DNA from: M3007 sp037130425
Lineage (GTDB): Bacteria; Bacteroidota; Bacteroidia; Chitinophagales; Saprospiraceae
Assembly: GCA_037130425.1 (NCBI GenBank)
Contig: JBAXTB010000381.1
Coordinates: 1-5,520, forward strand
Length of the DNA: 5,520 nucleotides
Direction of reading: 5' to 3'
Below are positions 1 to 5,520 of the stretch, in pieces. Made by a program: the position numbers and the translations under genes. The notes below the pieces were generated by a model. That model saw only the letters and a program-made list of their open reading frames with translations. It ran no database searches and was not told the origin of the DNA. Numbering within the stretch: position 1 is the stretch's first letter; each line of letters begins with the position of its first letter.

Positions 1-3000
1 GTCGATTTGTCGAAACGCGATACGGTGCTTGACTTTATCTACTTTGCGCCGCCGGAGGCCATGATTACAGCCGGTTTAGATCCATATAGCGCCACCTGTA
101 ATGAGATTGTTTTGGAACAGGAGACCCAAAGAACCGTAACGATTCGAGTAAGAGAAAGTTACTACGGCGGCACCTGCGATGTTGATACGGCTGCCATCCG
201 AATCATAAATGGGTTTTCGGATGTCGTAAAAGACACCACGCTTAGCCACGGCTCCGTGAAATACAAGTTTAAAGTCGGGGCGCCTAACCCTTCCCCACCC
301 TATAAAAAGACCTTCCAGGTTATTGCGACTACCTTGTCGGGCAACGAAAGCAGCACCTTTGTGCAAGGCATCGTAACCGGGATCAGGAGTAAAGCCAATA
401 CGTTTACCACGGCATTGCCGGAAACGCCCGAATTGATTCTCCACGATCCTCCAGGCGATGGTAGTTCTTCCTATTTGGAGCGCGATTCGCAGTTTTGTAC
501 CGTTTATTCCGCGTATTTGGACTATGAGGTCGGCGGCGGCGGCGGCATTACCTTTGACAATGGCCCGGAAATAAAAATCGTGGCGGCGCCTTTGGGTGTC
601 GGAGAAATTATCACGACGGACGCCATTATCAGCGGTACTATTGAAGGCGTTGTGACCTACCAAAATATTTCAGATACTTCCTTTCAGGTGTGTCGCTCTT
701 TCAGCCAGCGTATTTCAACCAGCGACGATGAATTAGTCGTGGGTGAACAAGGCGGCGACGTATTTGTAGGCAGCGGTATCAATATTGACTTCGGGTTTGC
801 CGATCAAGTTACCTTCAACGAGGCTGCTTGTGCAGGTCAGGCGCAGGTGGTATTAAACGTAGCGCCGAAAGATTATGCCACGACCTTCATGTATTCAGAA
901 TGGAATATTCATAAAAATATAAAATATCTGATGCAATTGGCGAATGCCGCCACAGATCAGACGCTCAAAACCAAGTACTTAAACTCCATAACATCCTGGA
1001 CCAAAATCCTGGCGGATAACGACTCATTGAAGGCCAAAGCGCCGTTCCGTAGAAATATTTCATTTGATGCCGGTGTAGTGTATGAATATTCCGAAGCAAG
1101 CGAAACGGAATCGGATTCAACCAAAAATACGGCTGTAAACAGTGAGGGTTCTACCTCCGGGCATCTTGGTTTTGACCTGAACGGGGTAGGGGTTACGGCC
1201 GACCTTAAATTCGTATATGCCACCAGCGCAGGCGGGATAAAAGGAAATCACCGCCAAAAAGCGCTCAAGACCGGCTACATCTTGGCCGACAATGATCCGG
1301 GCGATGCTTTCAGTGTGGATGTGGCGATGGATTCCAAATACAACACGCCGGTATTCCGTACCAAAGTCGGGCAGTCTTCCTGTCCTTATGAAAAGAATAC
1401 CGCACACCGGGAAAGCCCCAACCTGCAATTAGGCGCCAACAGCACGGCTACAGTAGTTGATATTCCTTCCAATGAGGCGGCCGTTTACAAATTTTTCTTA
1501 GGTAATACCAGCGAAACAAATGAAACCCGCACGTATGCGCTGGAAGCCAAACCGGAGTCAAACCCGGATGGCGCGGTTATCAAACTTAATGGGGCCGTGC
1601 TGAATGATGTTGTGTCGTATGAAGTTGAGTATGGAATGTCTATTCCTATAACAATTACCATCGAGCGCGGGCCGGTTGCTTATGATTACGACAACCTTGA
1701 ATTGGCCTTTTTTTCATCATGTGAAGACGAGCGCGCCACTGCACTGGGGATTAAATCAGATCAGGATCCGGTTGTGTATTCAAAAATATTGCTTGGCGCG
1801 CACTTTATTAAACCTTGTACGGAGGTGAATATCAATGTACCGGAACAGGACTGGCTGATTAATTCGGATACTACCTTGCGTATTACAGTTTCCGGTTATA
1901 CAAAGTCGGAAACTGATTTTAGTAAAATCCGTTTGCAATACCGCCGCGCGCAAAGCGACGGCGCCTGGATCAATATCGTAGGTCCGAGCAATTACCCGAT
2001 TCAGGTGGATGGTGAGATCGTAAAGGCAAATTTGGGCAATGTATTTACCCAGTTCTTCTGGAAAACAAGCGGTTTGTCCGACGGCGCCTATGAAATACGA
2101 GCTGTCGCAATTTGCACGGGTGATGCGCAGGATAAACCTGGGGTTTCAGCAATTATACACGGTCGCATTGATCGCACGCCGCCTAATTTGGTGGGTACGC
2201 CGCAGCCTTCCGATGGGGTGTTTAACGTAGGCGACGAAATTTCTTTTAGTTTTAATGAAGAAATTAACTGCGCCAAGTTTGGTCAGGCAATCCCGGCCTA
2301 TGTCGGGTTGTTTGATGCGGTCACCAATACGCCGCTTGGGTACAACGCAACCTGTTACAGCAACAAGATCGTTATTAACCCGATTTTCCAGAATCAGTTT
2401 TTTGAAAATCATATTCTGCGGGCGGAACTACATAACATCGAAGACCTTGCAGGAAATAAGTCAACGGCTTTTGAATGGGAATTCTATGTTGACCGCAACG
2501 AACTCGGTTGGTTGACCGATAGTGTAGGGATGACCAAATATGTAGAGCAAACTAAAACGGTCACAGCGGCAATCCACAACCGGGGCGGTTCTCCGGTACC
2601 ATTCACCATTCAAAACGTACCCGATTGGATTCGCGTCGTACCCAATGCGGGAACCCTGGCGCCGAATGAAATTCGTCAGATTTCGTTTACAGCCGATTCA
2701 TCCCTTGCGTTCGGATTGTGGTCTGACTCGATTAAATTACACACAGAGACCGGCCAGAACCCGTTTTTCATGGGCGGTGACGAATATATTCCCGTCGGTG
2801 TGCGCGTGATTTGCCGTCCGCCTAACTGGGATTTAGACGCCGGTATTTATGAGAGCACGATGAACATGGTGCTGGAAGTGAACATTCAGGGCCAGAAATC
2901 GACGGATCCGGAAGATGTAGTAGGCGCCTTTATCAATGGGCAATTACGCGGCCGCGCCAATGTGGAATACGTGCCGCAAGTTGGCAAATACCTGGCCTAT

Positions 3001-4350
3001 CTGACCATTTACGGGGATGTAAATGATAACCTTGATCCGGTGTTGTTGCAGGTTTGGGACGCATCTGAATGTGTATTGTTCGGTACGATTCAGGAGACGT
3101 TTAACTTCCAGGCCGACAATGTGATCGGTATTCCGACCAATCCGAAGGTCATCCACACCAATAGTTTGGTATTGCGCGAGGTGCCATTCCGCTACGGATG
3201 GAACTGGCTGTCGTTCAATTTGCAGTTTCCGAACAGCAACATCAACGCGGTGCTGGCTTCGCTCGATCATCCGGACAATGATTTGATGAAAAGCCAAACC
3301 CAGTTTTCAACCTACGGCGGCGGCTGGTTCGGCTCCCTCACAACGATTGGAAACAATGGGATGTATGTGTTTAAGGCAGATTTGCCCGATACACTGCAAA
3401 TGCTCGGCAATATGATTGATCCGGCAACAACGAACATACCGCTGGTACAAGGTTGGAACTGGATCGGGTATATACCGAATTACGCCCTGCCGATCAACGA
3501 TGCCTTATCGTCGGTTGCGGCGCAATCCGGCGACCTGATTAAAAGTCAGACGGCGTTTGCCCAATATATTAACAATGCATTTGGGTGGGTGGGTAACCTT
3601 AAATTTATGGAGGCGCCCAACGGTTATCAATTGAAAATCAGCAATCCCGGCACCCTCACTTATCCGCCCGCGCCGTTTACCAACAACCCGATTGTGAGTC
3701 GCGGCAACCCGGTTCCCGCTTCGCATTGGTCGGTAAATCCTGCATTGTATGAAAACAACGCCACGTTAATCGGCATGTTGTCGGCCAACAATGTCAACAT
3801 TACCGCTGAAACCATGGAGTTGGGGGCGTTTGTAGGCGATGAGGTGCGCGGCGCCGCCCAGGCAGTGTACATTGAACCTCTAAACGCTTATTTATTCTTC
3901 CTGACAACTTATGCCAACGCCAGTGGGGAGTTACTGCATTTCAAGTTGTACGATCAGGCGAACGGCAGTACGCAGAACCTGACGGAGACGATGTATTTCT
4001 CGCCTGATAACCATCAGGGCAGTATTTCGTCGCCTGTTCCCTTTAGTTTACAAACGAGCGGAACAACCGAAGCGCGCGTGATGGAATCGTTTGATATTCA
4101 GCCAAATCCGTTTAAGAATCGGACCACGTTCCGGTTTGCGCTTCCACAAGATGAAGACATTGCACTTGCGATTTGCGACCTGAATGGCCGGGAAATTTCC
4201 CGCCTGCGCACACACGCACGTGAAGGGATAAACATGGTTGACTGGGACGGCAAATCGGATACGGGCACGGTACTTACGTCGGGTATTTACCTCGTTCGAC
4301 TGGAAACAGCAGAAGGCGCCATAACCCGAAAAGTGGTATTGCAACGATGA
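1..4350 (+). CDS. Large multidomain T9SS-exported surface protein, 3' part (5' end outside window)
   Basis: The frame is open from base 1 to the TGA at 4348-4350. The TTG at 7 is not preceded by a stop in this frame, so the gene continues to the left and at least 1449 codons are seen. Order of parts: residues 1-140 Ig-like beta-rich; 143-470 an uncharacterised region with HDPPGD (146-151), a polar Ser/Thr/Glu-rich stretch (351-406), ADNDPGD (about 428-434) and TPVF...SSCP-E (447-462); 471-577 a further beta-rich domain; 594-718 Ig/FN3-like; 724-828 Big_5-like; 833-937 BACON-like; 941-1050 and 1241-1349 VGAF/RG modules; 1064-1219 two GWNW repeats; 1359-1447 T9SS sorting domain. The tail implies export across the outer membrane and release or anchoring at the surface. 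No enzyme motif was recognised, so an adhesive or structural role is inference. Coding assignment is very secure, function is not. Confidence 0.95.
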   Translation, partial: VDLSKRDTVLDFIYFAPPEAMITAGLDPYSATCNEIVLEQETQRTVTIRVRESYYGGTCDVDTAAIRIINGFSDVVKDTTLSHGSVKYKFKVGAPNPSPPYKKTFQVIATTLSGNESSTFVQGIVTGIRSKANTFTTALPETPELILHDPPGDGSSSYLERDSQFCTVYSAYLDYEVGGGGGITFDNGPEIKIVAAPLGVGEIITTDAIISGTIEGVVTYQNISDTSFQVCRSFSQRISTSDDELVVGEQGGDVFVGSGINIDFGFADQVTFNEAACAGQAQVVLNVAPKDYATTFMYSEWNIHKNIKYLMQLANAATDQTLKTKYLNSITSWTKILADNDSLKAKAPFRRNISFDAGVVYEYSEASETESDSTKNTAVNSEGSTSGHLGFDLNGVGVTADLKFVYATSAGGIKGNHRQKALKTGYILADNDPGDAFSVDVAMDSKYNTPVFRTKVGQSSCPYEKNTAHRESPNLQLGANSTATVVDIPSNEAAVYKFFLGNTSETNETRTYALEAKPESNPDGAVIKLNGAVLNDVVSYEVEYGMSIPITITIERGPVAYDYDNLELAFFSSCEDERATALGIKSDQDPVVYSKILLGAHFIKPCTEVNINVPEQDWLINSDTTLRITVSGYTKSETDFSKIRLQYRRAQSDGAWINIVGPSNYPIQVDGEIVKANLGNVFTQFFWKTSGLSDGAYEIRAVAICTGDAQDKPGVSAIIHGRIDRTPPNLVGTPQPSDGVFNVGDEISFSFNEEINCAKFGQAIPAYVGLFDAVTNTPLGYNATCYSNKIVINPIFQNQFFENHILRAELHNIEDLAGNKSTAFEWEFYVDRNELGWLTDSVGMTKYVEQTKTVTAAIHNRGGSPVPFTIQNVPDWIRVVPNAGTLAPNEIRQISFTADSSLAFGLWSDSIKLHTETGQNPFFMGGDEYIPVGVRVICRPPNWDLDAGIYESTMNMVLEVNIQGQKSTDPEDVVGAFINGQLRGRANVEYVPQVGKYLAYLTIYGDVNDNLDPVLLQVWDASECVLFGTIQETFNFQADNVIGIPTNPKVIHTNSLVLREVPFRYGWNWLSFNLQFPNSNINAVLASLDHPDNDLMKSQTQFSTYGGGWFGSLTTIGNNGMYVFKADLPDTLQMLGNMIDPATTNIPLVQGWNWIGYIPNYALPINDALSSVAAQSGDLIKSQTAFAQYINNAFGWVGNLKFMEAPNGYQLKISNPGTLTYPPAPFTNNPIVSRGNPVPASHWSVNPALYENNATLIGMLSANNVNITAETMELGAFVGDEVRGAAQAVYIEPLNAYLFFLTTYANASGELLHFKLYDQANGSTQNLTETMYFSPDNHQGSISSPVPFSLQTSGTTEARVMESFDIQPNPFKNRTTFRFALPQDEDIALAICDLNGREISRLRTHAREGINMVDWDGKSDTGTVLTSGIYLVRLETAEGAITRKVVLQR
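433..1416 (+). other. Uncharacterised motif-rich region of gene 1 (DPPGD ... ADNDPGD ... SSCP)
   Basis: Residues 143-470 contain several compact motifs that look conserved rather than linker-like: LILHDPPGDG (143-152), a five-glycine run (176-180), GYILADNDPGDAFSVDV (423-439), TPVF (447-450), SSCP with Cys459 followed by E462, and a terminal RE (468-469). Between them, residues 351-406 are rich in Ser, Thr, Glu and Gly, and their two ends alternate polar and non-polar residues, as in an amphipathic beta-hairpin. I recall similar motif strings from very large extracellular proteins of bacteria and some protists, but cannot name a family with certainty. Function unknown. Confidence 0.5.
532..546 (+). 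repeat. (GGC)5 trinucleotide run inside gene 1
   Basis: Five consecutive GGC codons encode Gly176-Gly180, just after a Tyr-Glu-Val strand-like segment. Slippage here would change length by whole codons and leave the frame intact. Most likely a flexible glycine turn. Confidence 0.9.
1786..2160 (+). other. Ig/FN3-like domain of gene 1
   Basis: Residues 594-718 show alternating beta-strand pattern with IRLQYR followed by a Trp, then FFWKTSGLSDGAYEIRAVA. The 'GLxDGxYEIRAVA' strand-turn-strand is typical of FN3/Ig-like folds in large extracellular bacterial proteins. It ends just before the IDRTPP sequence that opens the next domain. Family assignment is by pattern only. Confidence 0.5.
2173..2490 (+). 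other. Big_5 (SbsA-type) Ig-like domain of gene 1
   Basis: Residues about 723-828 begin with DRTPPNLVGTPQPSDG, continue with VGDEISFSFNEEINC, and end with the LHNIEDLAGN turn and a FEWEFYVD strand. The 'TPP..P.....V.....I...F.E.I' opening and the late 'DLAGN' turn are the hallmarks of Big_5-type Ig-like domains, which serve as structural spacers in secreted and S-layer proteins. Confidence 0.7.
2503..2817 (+). other. BACON-like beta-sandwich domain of gene 1
   Basis: Residues 833-937 contain PDWIRVVPNAGTLAPNE, then ISFTADSSLAFGLWSDSI and a final IPVGVRVIC strand. The order 'P.W....P..GTL.P.....I.F..D...L..G..SDSI' matches the BACON-like/abnormal-spindle-like sandwich common in Bacteroidota secreted proteins. 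It passes directly into the first VGAF/RG module through Arg-Pro-Pro-Asn-Trp. Confidence 0.6.
2827..3156 (+). repeat. VGAF/RG module, copy 1 (gene 1)
   Basis: Residues 941-1050. Key positions: Trp941, DVVGAF starting at Asp970, Arg981-Gly982, then a Y.AYLTIYGD strand and a VWD strand. The Trp-to-Phe distance is 34 residues. The same spacing and motifs recur in copies 2 and 3. The 'VGAF..G..RG.A' core is a pattern I associate with T9SS-exported Bacteroidota proteins, without a firm family name. Confidence 0.75.
3196..3420 (+). repeat. GWNW repeat, copy 1 (gene 1)
   Basis: Residues 1064-1138 start with GWNWLSFN, followed by DLMKSQTQFSTY (from Asp1092), GWFGSL and a GMYVFKADLPDTLQMLG strand pair. 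The same order of motifs occurs again 84-85 residues later, so this is a tandem domain duplication. Role unknown; the fold is probably a small beta-rich module. Confidence 0.8.
3451..3663 (+). repeat. GWNW repeat, copy 2 (gene 1)
   Basis: Residues 1149-1219 start with GWNWIGYIP, followed by DLIKSQTAFAQY (from Asp1176), GWVGNL and GYQLKISNPGTLTYP. It aligns with copy 1 motif by motif at a pitch of 84-85 residues. The DNA has diverged, so the duplication is not recent. Confidence 0.8.
3727..4053 (+). repeat. VGAF/RG module, copy 2 (gene 1)
   Basis: Residues 1241-1349: Trp1241 in HWSVNPALYE, LGAFVGDEVRGAAQA from Leu1272, then AYLFFLTTYANASGE and a LYD strand. Trp-to-Phe distance is again 34 residues. 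The WSVN start is shared with copy 3 in the next gene. It sits immediately before the T9SS sorting tail. Confidence 0.78.
4081..4347 (+). other. T9SS type A C-terminal sorting domain of gene 1
   Basis: Residues 1359-1447 read as a type A sorting tail: SFDIQPNPFKNRTTFRFALP (PNPF at 1366-1369), a central ICDLNGREISRL strand pair, VDWDGKSDTG, then SGIYLVRLE (Gly1426) and a terminal basic strand ending KVVLQR at the stop. These correspond to the expected conserved blocks of the family, with overlap to FlgD-Ig-like domains. In this family the tail directs transport through the T9SS outer-membrane channel and is normally removed by PorU, with linkage to A-LPS or release. Confidence 0.92.
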
Positions 4351-4374
4351 TTATGTTGCGCTAATCCGCAAGTA

Positions 4375-4440
4375 AGGGCTGCGTTCAAGGGTATTTCATG
4401 CCGACGCAACAGTCGTCTTCGATCAGGCGAACGCAGCCCT
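4375..4440. repeat. Perfect 12-bp inverted repeat with 42-base loop between the genes
   Basis: AGGGCTGCGTTC at 4375-4386 is the exact reverse complement of GAACGCAGCCCT at 4429-4440. The loop is 4387-4428 and can itself form small stems, for example CGAC 4402-4405 with GTCG 4412-4415, or GCC 4400-4402 with GGC 4426-4428. It begins 25 bases after the first gene's stop and ends 27 bases before the second gene's start. There is no T-run after the right arm, so a standard intrinsic terminator is not well supported. Other options are an mRNA-stabilising or processing hairpin, or an unrecognised interspersed palindromic element. Confidence 0.8.
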
Positions 4441-4466
4441 GCTTTCATCCTCTAATATAAACATAC
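4441..4466 (+). promoter_or_regulatory. A/T-rich leader of gene 2 without Shine-Dalgarno
   Basis: The 26 bases before the ATG read through TCTAATATAAACATAC and contain no GGAGG-like sequence, which is usual for Bacteroidota, where A-rich leaders support initiation. I see no convincing TTG/TAnnTTTG promoter pair in the gap, so read-through from the first gene is possible. Confidence 0.4.
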
Positions 4467-4583
4467 ATGAGAAGGATAAATGTCTCCATATCGTTGGGCC
4501 TGCTTCGGCTTATCCCAACGTCTGCAATAAAAACAGTGCTGCTGACGGCTGTTTTACTGCAAGCAGCCCTGCTGGCGCGCGCT
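4467..4583 (+). other. Predicted Sec signal peptide of gene 2
   Basis: Basic residues Arg2, Arg3, Arg14 and Lys22 precede a hydrophobic core (Val24-Leu36) that ends in Ala37-Arg38-Ala39, an AxA-type signal peptidase I site before Ala40. There is no Cys at +1, so a lipoprotein is unlikely. The n-region is rather long (22 residues). Confidence 0.8.
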
Positions 4584-5520
4584 GCTGCGCCGCCGCCCGG
4601 CTGGAGTGTGAATGCGGCAAACTTTCAGTTCAATGAAAGTCTGATTATCCGGTTGCGGTACAACAATATCCCGACCAATAACAACACCAATGTAGTCGGT
4701 GTTTTTGCCGGTTCTGAACTGCGCGGTGTGGCTTCACCGACCATCGTAAACGGGCAGGCTTACTATTTCATTACCGCTTATTCCAATACTTTTTGCGGAG
4801 AAAACCTGCAATTCAGGGCTTATTATGCCCCCAACGATCAGGTGTATGCCGTTTCAGAAACCAATGTTTTTTGCCATAACAGCACCACGGGAACGCTCAA
4901 TCAGCCTTTGTGGCTCAATATTGATCCGAACGCGGACTTTCCCGTTTCCCTAAATGCGATTCCGGCAGATACGACGCTGCGCACCATTCCCTTCGGCACG
5001 GTAAATTTGGCCGATTACCTGGTAAGCCCTGACGGCGATCCAGTGGCCTGGAGCGTACAACCCGGCGCTAATCTGTCGGCGAGCGTTACAAACGGCGTTC
5101 TGACCGTCAATCCGGTTTCCTCCAGCTGGACCGGTACCGATACCGTGCGCATTACGGTGACGGAAAACACCCCCAATCATTTCAGCGCAACGGTTACGGC
5201 TTATTTTACGGTACTGCCTTTTTACGCAGCGCCGCAATTTGCCGCCATCCCGCCCCAGAGCATTTATCAGGGCGGGTCTTTTACCAATTTTGATTTAGAT
5301 AACTATTTGACTTACAGCGGTCCATGCAGGGCTTTCGGCATTCAGTCGCAAGCGTTTAGCGGTGCGGCGGCTAACCCTTTTTGGCCTGCTTTACCACCGG
5401 GAGCGCAGAGTATGCATTTGGTGGTGAGGCCATTGTTTGCAGAAATTCAATTGGCCGGAACCGGTTCGGAACTGGCTGCATTTGTCAATAATACCCTGGT
5501 TGGCAAGGCAAGTCCGTCTG
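4467..5520 (+). CDS. Secreted multidomain protein with VGAF/RG modules, 5' part (3' end outside window)
   Basis: The frame is open for 351 codons from ATG 4467 to the window edge. An in-frame TAA at 4458-4460 lies just upstream, and no other in-frame ATG follows closely, so this start is well supported. Residues 1-39 look like a signal peptide. Residues 46-152 are a VGAF/RG module; 158-251 are Ig/cadherin-like (LADYLVSPDGDPVAWSV, then NGVLTVNPVSSSWTGTD and a closing FTVLP strand). Residues 252-300 look like the start of another such domain (FDLDNYL at 275-281). From Trp306 a second, more diverged module begins. The gene follows the first in the same direction after 116 bp. No catalytic motif was seen; a surface or extracellular structural role is inferred. 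A T9SS tail would be expected at the unseen C-terminus. Confidence 0.9.
   Translation, partial: MRRINVSISLGLLRLIPTSAIKTVLLTAVLLQAALLARAAAPPPGWSVNAANFQFNESLIIRLRYNNIPTNNNTNVVGVFAGSELRGVASPTIVNGQAYYFITAYSNTFCGENLQFRAYYAPNDQVYAVSETNVFCHNSTTGTLNQPLWLNIDPNADFPVSLNAIPADTTLRTIPFGTVNLADYLVSPDGDPVAWSVQPGANLSASVTNGVLTVNPVSSSWTGTDTVRITVTENTPNHFSATVTAYFTVLPFYAAPQFAAIPPQSIYQGGSFTNFDLDNYLTYSGPCRAFGIQSQAFSGAAANPFWPALPPGAQSMHLVVRPLFAEIQLAGTGSELAAFVNNTLVGKASPS
4602..4922 (+). repeat. VGAF/RG module, copy 3 (gene 2)
   Basis: Residues 46-152 follow the signal peptide directly: Trp46 in GWSVNAANF, VVGVFAGSELRGVA (76-89), then AYYFITAYSNTFCGENLQFRAYY. The Trp-to-Phe distance is 34, identical to copies 1 and 2 in the preceding gene. 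Two cysteines after the core could form a disulfide; the other copies lack this pair. Confidence 0.75.
5382..5520 (+). repeat. VGAF/RG module, copy 4, cut by window edge (gene 2)
   Basis: Residues 306-351: Trp306, then ELAAFVNNTLVGKAS with a Trp-to-Phe distance of 33. The RG pair is replaced by VG and the core GAF by AAF, so it is the most diverged copy. It is assigned from position, spacing and the hydrophobic pattern; the second half lies outside the window. Confidence 0.55.

Noticed and set aside
7..9. TTG as the real start of gene 1
   Set aside because: The frame is open to base 1 with no stop, no signal peptide follows the TTG, and the protein begins in the middle of a beta-rich domain. 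The gene is simply cut by the window edge.
76..663. Minus-strand open frame of 195 codons
   Set aside because: It lies entirely inside gene 1, and its Arg-rich, low-structure translation has no recognisable domain. It is an antisense shadow. The other minus-strand frames (e.g. 1117-1428, 2944-3297, 4950-5237) were rejected for the same reasons.
2039..2515. Short plus-strand frames inside gene 1
   Set aside because: They overlap the well-supported domains of the main frame and give no plausible protein.
4341..4359. Small inverted repeat GCAAC/GTTGC around the stop of gene 1
   Set aside because: Only 5 bp with a loop across the stop codon; within chance expectation.
4375..4440. Integron attC site or tRNA
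   Set aside because: The arms lack the RYYYAAC/GTTRRRY ends of attC. A TTCGATC resembling a T-loop (4418-4424) has no pairing T-stem around it, and there is no 7-bp acceptor arm or D-arm.
4375..4466. Classical Rho-independent terminator
   Set aside because: The 42-base loop is too long and the sequence after the right arm is GCTTTCATCC, not a T-run. Termination by another mechanism cannot be excluded.

Overview
The window most likely comes from a member of the Bacteroidota. It has a roughly balanced G+C content by eye. The main evidence is the C-terminal tail of the first gene (residues about 1359-1447), which reads as a type IX secretion system (T9SS) sorting domain, a system confined to that phylum. 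Large mosaics of Ig-like domains and the lack of a clear Shine-Dalgarno sequence before the second gene fit this. A Saprospiria-like lineage is a guess from protein style only.

Layout: positions 1-4350 (+) hold the 3' part of one very large gene that enters the window from the left, with no true start visible. It encodes a secreted or surface-attached mosaic protein. From N to C it has an uncharacterised region with striking short motifs, an Ig/FN3-like domain, a Big_5-like Ig domain, a BACON-like domain, a 'VGAF/RG' module, two tandem GWNW repeats, a second VGAF/RG module and the T9SS tail. Positions 4351-4466 are a short intergenic gap dominated by a perfect 12-bp inverted repeat with a 42-base loop. 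Positions 4467-5520 (+) begin a second gene that runs off the right edge. It has a signal peptide, then a third VGAF/RG module, one or two Ig/cadherin-like domains, and the start of a fourth module.

The two genes lie in the same direction 116 bp apart. Both encode exported proteins, and they share the VGAF/RG module at protein but not obviously at DNA level. They may form a co-expressed locus for large cell-surface or extracellular proteins, perhaps adhesive or matrix-forming. That role is inferred; no catalytic motif was recognised in either protein. Residue numbers for gene 1 count codon 7-9 as residue 1; those for gene 2 count the ATG at 4467 as residue 1.
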